Part shown: positions 55,757 through 63,888 of the stretch, piece by piece
Position numbering within the stretch: position 1 is the stretch's first letter
Layout of the letters: every line of letters begins with the position of its first letter
Origin: Chryseobacterium sp. LJ668
GTDB lineage: Bacteria > Bacteroidota > Bacteroidia > Flavobacteriales > Weeksellaceae
Direction of reading: 5' to 3'
NCBI RefSeq assembly: GCF_019613955.1
Contig: NZ_CP080443.1
Coordinates: 2,155,001 to 2,219,000 of the forward strand
DNA length: 64,000 bases
Position numbers and translations under genes: made by a program
Notes under the pieces: generated by a model
Told to the model about the DNA's origin: nothing
Databases searched by the model: none
Seen by the model: the letters and a program-made list of their open reading frames with translations, nothing else

Positions 55757-56714
55757 AATATTAGTAATAGGAGCTGTAAACTCTACTGCACAGATTATCA
55801 GAAAGCTTGCTGAATATAATTTTGAAATTGTAGGAGTTATGGGTAATGAGCCAAAAGATATAAACAAGGTATCAGGTTGGGTAGATTTATCTGCATTATC
55901 TTTATCTCTTGCTATTGATTATAAAGGTTTTACCAAAATTAATGATCAGGAAAATCTTTTATGGGCCACAGATCGAAAACCGGATATTATTTTTGCCGTT
56001 GGGTTTTCACAGCTTTTACAAGAAGAATGGTTCTCTATTTCAAAATTAGGTTGCATAGGCTTTCATCCTACAAAACTTCCGCTTGGTAGAGGGAGAGCAC
56101 CTTTAGCTTGGATTACTTTGGAACAGTCTTATGGCTCGGCAACTTTTTTTTTAATGGGAAAAGGTGCTGATGACGGACCCGTCTTTTCACAGTCGATCTT
56201 TAAAGTTGAAGAAAATGATGATGCAAGAGCTGTTGAAGAGAAAATTCTTACAAATATTGATTTAGCATTAGATCATTGGCTCCCAGAGTTGAAAAAAGGA
56301 TTTTGGAACCCTATTCCTCAATGCGAACATTTAGCATCTTACTACGGAATAAGAAAACCAGAAGACGGACTGATTAATTGGAATGATGATGCTCATTATA
56401 TTAACCGTTTAGTAAAAGCTGCATCAAGACCACATCCGGGAGCATACACTTATTTTAAAGACGAAAAACTATTTATCTGGTCTTGTCATTTAGAAAAAGA
56501 TATCCAATTTAAAGGAGTTATTGGTAGGGTTTTGCTTAAAGCAGAAAATGGTGAACTTTTGATTCAGAGCGGAGAAGGGCTTCTGTGGATTGAAGAGTAT
56601 ATATTAGAAGACGACTCTAGTGCTAATATCAAGGTTGGAGATAAGTTGGGTTATAATATAGAGGATGAAATTTACAATATAAAAACAATCTTAAAACAAT
56701 TACAAAGTGAATAA
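55749..56714 (+). CDS. Formyltransferase-fold protein with altered catalytic motif
   Basis: A 321-residue protein of the methionyl-tRNA/sugar formyltransferase fold. The central GFHPTKLPLGRGRAPLAW and GKGADDGPVF match the formyltransferase core. The usual Asn-x-His-Asp set has His106 and Asp141, but the Asn position is Gly104. The second domain (about 215-315) resembles the FMT C-terminal region. It overlaps the phosphoglycosyl transferase by eight bases and the PIG-L deacetylase by eight bases, so a sugar rather than tRNA is the probable substrate. Confidence 0.85.
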   Translation: MYKILVIGAVNSTAQIIRKLAEYNFEIVGVMGNEPKDINKVSGWVDLSALSLSLAIDYKGFTKINDQENLLWATDRKPDIIFAVGFSQLLQEEWFSISKLGCIGFHPTKLPLGRGRAPLAWITLEQSYGSATFFLMGKGADDGPVFSQSIFKVEENDDARAVEEKILTNIDLALDHWLPELKKGFWNPIPQCEHLASYYGIRKPEDGLINWNDDAHYINRLVKAASRPHPGAYTYFKDEKLFIWSCHLEKDIQFKGVIGRVLLKAENGELLIQSGEGLLWIEEYILEDDSSANIKVGDKLGYNIEDEIYNIKTILKQLQSE

Positions 56715-57381
56715 AGTAATAGTAGTTGCCCCTCATGCGGATGATGAGATTATTGGGTGTGGTGCAACAATTGCAAAGCATATTAGTGAAGGTGATGATG
56801 TATATGTGATTGTCGCAACAAATGCCGCAATTGGGGCACCAGAATTATTTTCGCAAGATATCATAGATTTGGTTAGAACTGAAGCGATTAATGCTCATCA
56901 ATTTCTAGGAGTTAAAGAAACATTTTTTTTAGAATTTCCGGCTCCGGCACTAAATGCTTTTCCCGAATATAAAATTTCCCTTGAGATTTCAAAGATTTTT
57001 GAAAGAATAAAACCTACACACCTATATCTACCACATGCGGGTGATATTCATCAGGATCATAAAGCGATTTATAGAGCTAGTCTGGTTGCTGCACGACCCC
57101 AAGGTGAACATAAAATTTACAATATTTACTGTTATGAAACGCTATCTGAAACAGAATGGACACCAATGCAGGAGAAAGCTTTTGTACCTAATCATTTTGT
57201 AAATGTTTCTAATGTCTTTTCAAAAAAAATAGAGGCAATGAAATTTTTTGGTTCACAGATCAAAGAATTTCCTCATTCTAGGTCTATAGATGCATTTGAA
57301 GCGTTGGCGATGTATAGGGGTTCTACGATTGGTGTTGAAAGAGCAGAGGCATTTGTTGTTGAGCGTCAGATAGTTTTGTAA
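56707..57381 (+). CDS. PIG-L (LmbE-like) family deacetylase
   Basis: A 224-residue zinc deacetylase. The metal motif is PHADDE (9-14), and the later IHQDH supplies further ligands. Family members remove N-acetyl groups from GlcNAc-type compounds. It starts at GTG inside the end of the formyltransferase-like gene. The coupled pair could remove an acetyl group and replace it with formyl or another acyl group, which is inference. A terminator-like hairpin follows. Confidence 0.92.
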   Translation: MNKVIVVAPHADDEIIGCGATIAKHISEGDDVYVIVATNAAIGAPELFSQDIIDLVRTEAINAHQFLGVKETFFLEFPAPALNAFPEYKISLEISKIFERIKPTHLYLPHAGDIHQDHKAIYRASLVAARPQGEHKIYNIYCYETLSETEWTPMQEKAFVPNHFVNVSNVFSKKIEAMKFFGSQIKEFPHSRSIDAFEALAMYRGSTIGVERAEAFVVERQIVL

Positions 57382-57386
57382 TATTT

Positions 57387-57407
57387 AGAACTTTCAGTTC
57401 TTTATTT
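57387..57407 (+). terminator. Probable internal terminator after the PIG-L gene
   Basis: AGAACT (57387-57392) pairs with AGTTCT (57396-57401), loop TTC, then T-rich. The stem is short, so read-through is likely. Confidence 0.5.
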
Positions 57408-57426
57408 TGTGAGCATTTTATTTAAC

Positions 57427-57442
57427 AATTTAACGTTAAATT
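57427..57442. promoter_or_regulatory. 16-bp perfect palindrome upstream of the ATP-grasp gene
   Basis: AATTTAACGTTAAATT is self-complementary. It lies 31 nt before ATG 57473 in the largest gap of this part of the cluster. It could be a repressor site, but AT-rich palindromes can arise by chance. Confidence 0.3.
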
Positions 57443-57472
57443 ATTTTCAACATTAATATTTATTTAAAAAAA

Positions 57473-58522
57473 ATGGAAAGTAAAAACATATTCGTTACCG
57501 GAGCAGGGGCCTTGTTGGGGCAAGGAATTTTAAGAATGTTGCAATTGTGCGATTTTGAAAAAAAAATTTATACTGGAGATCCAGACGCGAGATCAACTGG
57601 ACATTGGCTGGGAGATCACGCTTTATATGTTCCTAAAGCCTCTGATGATAACTATATATCAGCAGTAAAGAAAATTGTAGAAAAATATAACATCGATGCA
57701 ATTCTGGTAGGAACAGATACAGAGTTAGTGAAACTAGCTGAAGTTCATGACGAATTTCTGGAAAATTACAATTGTAAAATTGTCGTAAGTAATTCTAATG
57801 TAATCAAAATATCAAATGACAAATTTTTGACAGCAGAGTTTCTTAAAGAAAACAACTTTCCTTACCCTGTTTCCAAAATGGCAAATTCGATGGAAGATTT
57901 GTTAGCACTTGAGAGAGAATTAGGACTTCCGTTATTTGCAAAACCTATTGATGGAGCAAGATCTTTAGGTTTGGTAAAAATAAATACTCATCAAGATTTG
58001 GTAGATATTTATGATGAAAAAAGTAATCTTGTTGTGCAGCAGTTTTTACCTGATACGGAAGGAGAATACACTTCAGGTTGTATCGTGCTGAACGGTAAAT
58101 GCGTTTCAATCGTAAGCCTAAAACGAGATTTAAGAGATGGAAATACATACAGAACATATAGGGATGAAAGTACTTCTCAGTATGATCATATAATTTCTAA
58201 AATCGCAGAAGTTTTAAAACCTGATGGTCCTGTAAACTTCCAATTCAGAATTTTGAACGGTGAACCTGTTATTTTTGAAATCAATGGCAGATTCAGCGGG
58301 ACAACACCGTTAAGATATTTCTACGGGATAAATGAAGTCGAAATTATATTAAATTATTATTTATATGGAAAAATTCCTGTCAACACGCAATTGAAATCAG
58401 GAGTTGTTATGAGAGCATGGTCAGATCTTTTTATTGAAAATGAAGAAATGGAAAAATTCAATCATGATAAAGAATTGGAATCTCCGAAAGCACACTTTTA
58501 CAACTTTAATTTAAAATCTTAA
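57473..58522 (+). CDS. ATP-grasp enzyme of unknown substrate
   Basis: A 349-residue ATP-grasp protein. The N-terminal Rossmann-like part begins ESKNIFVTGAGALLGQGILRML; the ATP-grasp core has LPLFAKPIDGARSLGL, the QQFLPDTEGEYTSG segment and the metal-binding GEPVIFEINGRFSGTTP (about 265-281). ATP-grasp enzymes form amide bonds via an acyl phosphate, so it may ligate an amino acid or another acid to a sugar amine or uronate. Similar proteins occur in polysaccharide clusters without known function. It starts a new sub-operon after a 91-nt gap. Confidence 0.87.
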   Translation: MESKNIFVTGAGALLGQGILRMLQLCDFEKKIYTGDPDARSTGHWLGDHALYVPKASDDNYISAVKKIVEKYNIDAILVGTDTELVKLAEVHDEFLENYNCKIVVSNSNVIKISNDKFLTAEFLKENNFPYPVSKMANSMEDLLALERELGLPLFAKPIDGARSLGLVKINTHQDLVDIYDEKSNLVVQQFLPDTEGEYTSGCIVLNGKCVSIVSLKRDLRDGNTYRTYRDESTSQYDHIISKIAEVLKPDGPVNFQFRILNGEPVIFEINGRFSGTTPLRYFYGINEVEIILNYYLYGKIPVNTQLKSGVVMRAWSDLFIENEEMEKFNHDKELESPKAHFYNFNLKS

Positions 58523-58527
58523 ATCGT

Positions 58528-59340
58528 ATGGCTTCAAAATGTGCTGTTGTAGGAGCAAATGGTTTTTTAGGTGCAGTTTTGACCAAAAAACTTATTGAGA
58601 AAAATTACTCTGTAACCGCGGTTTATAATAACGGGTACTCCAATATAAATGCTGAAACAGAAAAACTCAATATTGTTGATTTTATAAAGAGTAAAGATCA
58701 ATTTGATTTTATTTTTTTGTCACTGGGAAATTATAAATGCAATCATCAGGAATTAATAGAAATAAATAATATCATTCAGACCATTTTAGAAAACAATAAT
58801 TCTGCTAAAATTATATTCATCTCGAGTACTAATGTTTATGGCATTCATAAAGAAGTCATTGATGCAAATTCTGCTTTTAATAATCCCACCCTTTATCCGT
58901 TATCAAAATTAGCGGGTGAATTTATTGTTTCAGCACATGAAAAATATGCCATATTGAGACTGACCTATCTTTATGGTAAAAATCTTAACAATGGTTCTTT
59001 TTTGCCGAATGTCATTAAAAAATCTATAGAAACAGGAGAAATTGTTTTATTTGGAGATGGCAGCCGCAAACAAGACTATCTGCACGTTGATGATGCAGGA
59101 GAATTATGTGTAAAAGCTATGGAAAGTAAAGAAAACGGAATATATATTGGCGCTTCAGGAATTTCGACATCCAATAGTAAAATTGCGGAAATTGTTTCAG
59201 CAAAACATACTTCAACAATAAAATATGTGGGCGAAGAATTAGGAAGTTCTTTTTATTTTGATATAAAAGAAACTCAGGAAAGACTTCAATGGAATCCTGA
59301 AATTGATATTGTTAAAGGAATTAACGAAATGATTTCATAA
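58528..59340 (+). CDS. NAD-dependent epimerase/dehydratase family protein
   Basis: A 270-residue extended SDR. Cofactor motif GANGFLG (8-14), catalytic ISSTNVYG and YPLSK (Tyr-x-x-x-Lys as YPLSK), and RLTYLYGKN. It starts five bases after the ATP-grasp gene and overlaps the next gene by one base. It could act as an epimerase, reductase or dehydratase on a nucleotide sugar; the substrate is unknown. Confidence 0.88.
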   Translation: MASKCAVVGANGFLGAVLTKKLIEKNYSVTAVYNNGYSNINAETEKLNIVDFIKSKDQFDFIFLSLGNYKCNHQELIEINNIIQTILENNNSAKIIFISSTNVYGIHKEVIDANSAFNNPTLYPLSKLAGEFIVSAHEKYAILRLTYLYGKNLNNGSFLPNVIKKSIETGEIVLFGDGSRKQDYLHVDDAGELCVKAMESKENGIYIGASGISTSNSKIAEIVSAKHTSTIKYVGEELGSSFYFDIKETQERLQWNPEIDIVKGINEMIS

Positions 59341-59999
59341 TGAAAATTCTTGTTTTTGGTGATGTACACGGAAATTTAATTGCTTTAGAAGAGCTTTTTA
59401 GGCTTGAAAAAGGTAATTATGACAGGTTTGTGTGTCATGGTGATATCGTCAATTATGGTCCGTGGACGAACGAGTGTATAGAATTTTTATCATACCAAGA
59501 AAATGGAATTTTTTTAAAAGGTAATCATGAAGAATATTATCTTGAAAAATACTATCCTGGTTCCAATGAAGTGGCAAAATCTTTTTTTGAATTCTGCTAT
59601 CCTCAGTTTAATAATAAACTTTTACCAGTTATTTCTAAATTTGAAGATAGTCTTTCGATTGGGGATTTTAATATAAAACATTCTATTGATGGTTTGTATA
59701 TTTTTGAAGACACCAATATAGAATACTTAGATTTTGAGAATAATTCCATCGTTGGTCATTCTCATCAGCAATTTCACAGAATAATAGATGATAAAAACTT
59801 ATATAATACGGGCAGTTTAGGACAAAACAGAGCACTTCTTGATGTGGCAAACTATCTTATTATTGATACTGACACAAATAATGTAGAATTGAAATCTTTC
59901 ATTTTTGATATTCAAAAAGTTATTTCTAAAATGGAAGAATTGAAATACCCTTTTATTTGTTTAAATTATTATAAATCAAAAAATACAGTTAATAAATAA
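59340..59999 (+). CDS. Metallophosphoesterase
   Basis: A 219-residue calcineurin-like phosphoesterase. All metal motifs are present: GDVHGN (8-13), GDIVNYGP, GNHEEYY, GHSHQ and the final TGSLGQNR. The pattern resembles the YfcE/ApaH-like groups. Such a gene is unusual inside a capsule cluster. It may cleave a sugar phosphate or nucleotide intermediate made by the neighbouring enzymes, which is inference. It is followed two bases later by the aminotransferase gene. Confidence 0.9.
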   Translation: MKILVFGDVHGNLIALEELFRLEKGNYDRFVCHGDIVNYGPWTNECIEFLSYQENGIFLKGNHEEYYLEKYYPGSNEVAKSFFEFCYPQFNNKLLPVISKFEDSLSIGDFNIKHSIDGLYIFEDTNIEYLDFENNSIVGHSHQQFHRIIDDKNLYNTGSLGQNRALLDVANYLIIDTDTNNVELKSFIFDIQKVISKMEELKYPFICLNYYKSKNTVNK

Positions 60000-60001
60000 C
60001 T

Positions 60002-61138
60002 ATGCAAGATAAAATATGGCTCTCCTCACCTCACATGGGAGGAACCGAACTAAAATACGTACACGAAGCATTTGATGCCAATTGGGTAGCACCATTAGGT
60101 CCGAACGTAGACGGCTTCGAAAAAGATTTAGAAAACTTTTTAAAGAATACCGACGTAAAAGTTGCAGTACTCTCAGCAGGAACAGCAGCTTTACATTTAG
60201 CGTTAATTCAGTGTGGAGTACAATATGGTGATGAGGTAATCTGTCAGTCAATGACGTTTTCTGCTTCGGCAAATCCTATCGCGTATTGTGGTGCAACCCC
60301 TGTTTTTATAGATTCGGAAAAAGATACCTGGAATATGTGTCCGGTTGCGTTGGAAGAGGCAATACAGGACAGGATTTCGAAAGGTAAAAAACCTAAAGCA
60401 ATCATTGTCGTTCATTTGTATGGAATGCCTGCTAAAATGGATGAAATACTGGCAGTTGCTGAAAAATTTGAGATTCCGGTGATTGAAGATGCGGCTGAAG
60501 CATTAGGTTCTACTTATAAAGGGAAAGCGTGCGGAACTTTCGGTCGTTTTGGTATTTTATCATTTAACGGGAATAAAATCATCACCACTTCAGGAGGCGG
60601 CGCGCTGGTTTGTCACAATCAGGAAGATAAAGATAAAGCGGTTTTCCTTTCTACTCAGGCTAGAGATAATGCTCCTCATTATCAGCATTCTCACATTGGG
60701 TACAACTACAGAATGAGCAATATCGTTGCAGGAATAGGGCGCGGACAAATGGAAGTTTTGAATGACAGAGTAGCAGCCCGCAGGAAAATGCACGACTTTT
60801 ACGCAGATATTTTTAAAAATATTGATGGAGTTGAAGTGTTTTCAGAGCCTACAGATGATTATTTTTCTAACCATTGGCTTTCTGCAATTCTCGTAGACGT
60901 TGCTAAAACAGGCATTACCCGTGAAGATCTTCGTCTTGCATTTTTAGAAGATAATATAGAATCTCGACCTTTGTGGAAGCCGATGCACATGCAGCCGGTA
61001 TTTGCCGATGCACCCTATTATGGTGTAAACATAGCAGAAAACTTATTTGAAAACGGCTTGTGTCTTCCGTCAGGTTCTAATCTTTCGGATAATGATAGAG
61101 AAAGAATTAATAAAATAATACAACAAATATTCTCTTAA
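60002..61138 (+). CDS. DegT/DnrJ/EryC1 aminotransferase (PglE-like)
   Basis: A 378-residue PLP sugar aminotransferase: IWLSSPHMGGTELKYVHEAFDANWVAPLGPNV at the start is typical of PglE and its relatives, followed by SAGTAALHLAL, MTFSASANPIAYCGATPVF, IEDAAEALGSTYKGK and the PLP lysine in FNGNKIITTSGGG. It should aminate UDP-4-keto-6-deoxy-GlcNAc from the dehydratase at 26405. No PglD-type acetyltransferase is in the window. It is the last gene of the cluster; a clear terminator follows. Confidence 0.93.
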   Translation: MQDKIWLSSPHMGGTELKYVHEAFDANWVAPLGPNVDGFEKDLENFLKNTDVKVAVLSAGTAALHLALIQCGVQYGDEVICQSMTFSASANPIAYCGATPVFIDSEKDTWNMCPVALEEAIQDRISKGKKPKAIIVVHLYGMPAKMDEILAVAEKFEIPVIEDAAEALGSTYKGKACGTFGRFGILSFNGNKIITTSGGGALVCHNQEDKDKAVFLSTQARDNAPHYQHSHIGYNYRMSNIVAGIGRGQMEVLNDRVAARRKMHDFYADIFKNIDGVEVFSEPTDDYFSNHWLSAILVDVAKTGITREDLRLAFLEDNIESRPLWKPMHMQPVFADAPYYGVNIAENLFENGLCLPSGSNLSDNDRERINKIIQQIFS

Positions 61139-61164
61139 TAATATTTGGAAGTCAAATTTAAAAG

Positions 61165-61196
61165 ATCTGTTTATCTCTGAGATAGGCAGATTTTTT
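61165..61196 (+). terminator. Terminator of the capsule cluster
   Basis: A long interrupted stem, ATCTG and TTATCTC pairing with GATA and CAGAT around the loop, followed by a six-T run. It sits 26 nt past the PglE-like gene. Confidence 0.85.
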
Positions 61197-61282
61197 ATTA
61201 TAATTTAAAGTGATCTAATTTTTCATTACAGAAATTTAAAATTGAAATCATCATAAGAATTATTAAAACCGACATCTTTCCT

Positions 61283-61290
61283 TATCTTTG
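61283..61290 (+). promoter_or_regulatory. TAnnTTTG box for the second phosphoglycosyl transferase
   Basis: Reads TATCTTTG. A TTG inside this box opens the downstream frame but cannot be a start, so GTG 61309 is chosen, with a leader of about 12 nt. Confidence 0.75.
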
Positions 61291-61308
61291 CCGCTCAATT
61301 TAGCACAA

Positions 61309-61878
61309 GTGAAAAAATATCCTTGGTGGAAAGCTTTGATGGACTATGGAATAAGCTTCTTGGTAATAATTATTTTATTGCCGGTTTTCTTGATCATTAC
61401 CATTTTGTCTTCATGGGACACCGGTTTTCCCGGTATTTTTAGTCAGAAAAGAATCGGCCTCCACGGAAAGATTTTTGTAATCTATAAGTTAAGAACACAT
61501 CATCCTAAAACGTCTCAAAAATCAAGCATTGGAAAGTGGCTCAGAAAGACTAAACTGGATGAGCTTCCTCAATTTTTCAATATCTTAAAAGGCGATATGT
61601 CTCTGGTAGGCCCGAGACCGGATGTACCGGGATATTATGATGAATTAAAGGGAGAAGATCGTAAGGTGCTGTGTCTGAAGCCAGGTATTACCAGTGAAGC
61701 AGGAATTAAATTCCGAAATGAAGAAATCATTCTTAACCAACAAAAAAATCCGCTGAAATATAATGATGAAATACTTTTCCCAGAAAAAGTAAAGATGAAT
61801 CTAAATTATTATCATCAGATGTCTTTTAAAAAAGATGCACAGATTTTGCTTAAGACTTTTTTTGTTTTAAGTAAATAA
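61309..61878 (+). CDS. Second monotopic phosphoglycosyl transferase
   Basis: A 189-residue phosphoglycosyl transferase with an N-terminal membrane helix (about 13-35), YKLRTH, the catalytic Asp-Glu in TKLDELPQFFNI, GDMSLVGPRP and KPGITSEAGIKFRNEE. It differs clearly from the one at 55172, so the two probably use different sugars or start different glycans. Its own promoter and position after a terminator set it apart from the large cluster. The start GTG 61309 (MKKYPWWKA) follows from the promoter. Confidence 0.92.
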   Translation: MKKYPWWKALMDYGISFLVIIILLPVFLIITILSSWDTGFPGIFSQKRIGLHGKIFVIYKLRTHHPKTSQKSSIGKWLRKTKLDELPQFFNILKGDMSLVGPRPDVPGYYDELKGEDRKVLCLKPGITSEAGIKFRNEEIILNQQKNPLKYNDEILFPEKVKMNLNYYHQMSFKKDAQILLKTFFVLSK

Positions 61879-61903
61879 ACGATCATACAATATAAAATAT
61901 ACA

Positions 61904-62527
61904 ATGCAGTCCTTATCTAAAATTATTATTACCGTCTTCATTTTCTTTTTTCTGAATATCAGTGCCCAGACAGAAATAAAAGTAAATGCTCTTTTTGTAC
62001 CTGTTGGAATGATCAACATTGCAGTGGAGAAATCTTTGAGTAAAAAAATTTCCCTGCAGGCAGAAGCTTTTGTTTCACCATGGAAATCATTTGGCGGAAA
62101 AAATCTGCAGATATATATGGGAACATTAGAAGGAAGGTATTATTTTAAAGAAATGATGAAAGGCTGGTATATTGGAGCGTACGGATCGGTCGCAGCTTAC
62201 AATATTCAAAAGTGGAATTATTTTAAAGCAACTTCAGTTCCCAATGAAGACGGAAGCCCGCAGCTCCTTCCCGATGGAAGTGTACGTGTCACAGAGAGAT
62301 ATCAAAAAGGTTTAGCTTTGATAATAGGTGTAAGTGGTGGCTATCACTTCACTGTCAATGAGAATTTAGGAATTGACGTATACGCCGGAGTCGGAACAAC
62401 CCAATCGATATATAGAGGTTATTTGAAGGACAATAATGAGCGATATGACGGTGCCGAAAATTGGAACAAAAGTGGAGAACTTATTCCTACAAGAGGAGGT
62501 GTGATGTTGACGTATAAATTTGATTAA
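61904..62527 (+). CDS. DUF3575 outer-membrane protein
   Basis: A 207-residue exported protein. Residues 1-21 are a signal peptide (ending NISAQ). The rest matches DUF3575 beta-barrels: VNALFVPVGMINIAVEKSL, GTLEGRYYF, GWYIGAYGS and GYHFTVNENLGIDVYAG, ending TYKFD with a terminal aromatic-containing strand. It starts 25 nt after the phosphoglycosyl transferase and may share its transcript. The function is unknown. Confidence 0.88.
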   Translation: MQSLSKIIITVFIFFFLNISAQTEIKVNALFVPVGMINIAVEKSLSKKISLQAEAFVSPWKSFGGKNLQIYMGTLEGRYYFKEMMKGWYIGAYGSVAAYNIQKWNYFKATSVPNEDGSPQLLPDGSVRVTERYQKGLALIIGVSGGYHFTVNENLGIDVYAGVGTTQSIYRGYLKDNNERYDGAENWNKSGELIPTRGGVMLTYKFD

Positions 62528-62561
62528 TAATTAATAACATGAGCTTTTTATAAAATATAGA

Positions 62562-62569
62562 TATATTTG
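62562..62569 (+). promoter_or_regulatory. TAnnTTTG box for the glycosyltransferase at 62713
   Basis: Reads TATATTTG. The predicted start of transcription is just before a base-paired leader of about 137 nt. Confidence 0.6.
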
Positions 62570-62577
62570 CAAAGTTT

Positions 62578-62685
62578 AGTGTAAAACAAAATATTTCCTC
62601 CGATAATAGTGATATGTTTAATGATCAATTGCTATGAAGGAATATTTCGTAACCAGTTACACTTTCTATACAATAATTATTGTAT
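62578..62685 (+). promoter_or_regulatory. Structured mRNA leader with an 18-bp palindrome
   Basis: AGTGTAA (62578-62584) pairs with TTACACT (62657-62663), and AAATATTTCCT (62589-62599) pairs with AGGAATATTT (62638-62647), one base bulged. The perfect palindrome ATACAATAATTATTGTAT follows at 62668-62685. It may be an attenuator or protein-binding site. Confidence 0.5.
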
Positions 62686-62712
62686 TCAGAAAATTTTTAT
62701 TCAAGAAATCAT

Positions 62713-63810
62713 ATGAAAATTTTATTATTTGGAGAATATAGCAACGTTCACTGGACATTAGCTGAGGCTTACAGAAAACTAGGCCATGAAGTCTTGGTCG
62801 TTTCAGATGGAGATTGGTGGAAAAATTATCAAAGAGATATCAATATACCTTATCATAACAAATTTAAATTCGCTGTATTTTTGTTGAGGATTATTTTTGA
62901 TAAAAGATTTAAAAATAATGATATTGTTCAATTAATTAGTTACAGATTCTTGTTTAAAAATAAGCTGGGCTCATTAAACAAGTTTTTCTTTAATTTTCTC
63001 AAAAAAAACAATAAAAAAATTATTATGTCTGCTTTTGGAGATGATTATTACTATGTACAGGCTTGCCTCCAAAAGAAATTAGAATATAATCCCATAAAAG
63101 AAATTGACAACAATCTTGACTATGTAAAAGATGTTTTTTCTGTGCATTATTCTGAAGTAGCAAAAAATCTAAATAAATATGTTGCGAGTCAGTCTGACGG
63201 AATTGTTGCCTGTATGTATGATTATTTTGTCAGTTACCAAGATGATTATAAAAACAAATTAGTTGCGATTCCCCTGCCTGTTGATATCGAAAAGATTCAA
63301 TACAGAGATAACCTGTATGCAGAAAAATTAAAAATTTTTTTAGGTGTTCAAAAATTCAGGATAGAGTGGAAGGGGACCGATTATATTTTAAAATGTTTAG
63401 AAATTGTAAAAGAGAAGCATAAAGATTCTATAGATGTTCATATTGTTGAAAATGTTCCATACGATGAATATGTGAGTCTTTTTTCAGAGTCAAACTTATT
63501 TTTTGATCAAACGCATTCTTATGCTCAGGGAATGAATGGTCTTATTGCGATGGCCCAAGGGAAAATTCTCTTTGGTGGAGGCGAATATAAACATTACGAA
63601 TTATTAGGGGAAAAAACTAATTTCCCTATTGTAAATATAACTTCTGACATTCAGGATATGTATAACAAAATAGAATATTTCATAGATAAAAAAAATCATG
63701 TTTTAGAATTGGGTAAACAATCTCGGCAATATATAGAAGATCATCATGACAGTTTGAAAATAGGGCAAGATTACATCAACTATTACGAGAGAATACTTAA
63801 GTCAAAATAG
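62713..63810 (+). CDS. Glycosyltransferase (GT4-like)
   Basis: A 365-residue GT-B protein starting MKILLFGEYSNVHWTLAEAYRKLGHEVLVVSDGD. The donor-side part has GVQKFRIEWKGTDYILKCLE, VHIVENVPYDEYVSLFSESNLFFDQTHSYAQGMNGLIAMAQGK. The second conserved segment is of the GT4 kind, ending a loop rich in Gly. ATG 62713 is preferred over an upstream non-ATG start. It is probably the first gene of a second polysaccharide locus. Confidence 0.85.
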   Translation: MKILLFGEYSNVHWTLAEAYRKLGHEVLVVSDGDWWKNYQRDINIPYHNKFKFAVFLLRIIFDKRFKNNDIVQLISYRFLFKNKLGSLNKFFFNFLKKNNKKIIMSAFGDDYYYVQACLQKKLEYNPIKEIDNNLDYVKDVFSVHYSEVAKNLNKYVASQSDGIVACMYDYFVSYQDDYKNKLVAIPLPVDIEKIQYRDNLYAEKLKIFLGVQKFRIEWKGTDYILKCLEIVKEKHKDSIDVHIVENVPYDEYVSLFSESNLFFDQTHSYAQGMNGLIAMAQGKILFGGGEYKHYELLGEKTNFPIVNITSDIQDMYNKIEYFIDKKNHVLELGKQSRQYIEDHHDSLKIGQDYINYYERILKSK

Positions 63811-63888
63811 ACTTTACATACCCAATACTATGTTTTTTTAAATAAAAATATCTATATTCGTCAACCAAAAAGAACTTTATAATAAGCA

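Noticed and set aside
60000..60272. Minus-strand frame opposite the start of the PglE-like gene
   Set aside because: It is antisense to a clear aminotransferase and has no start context.
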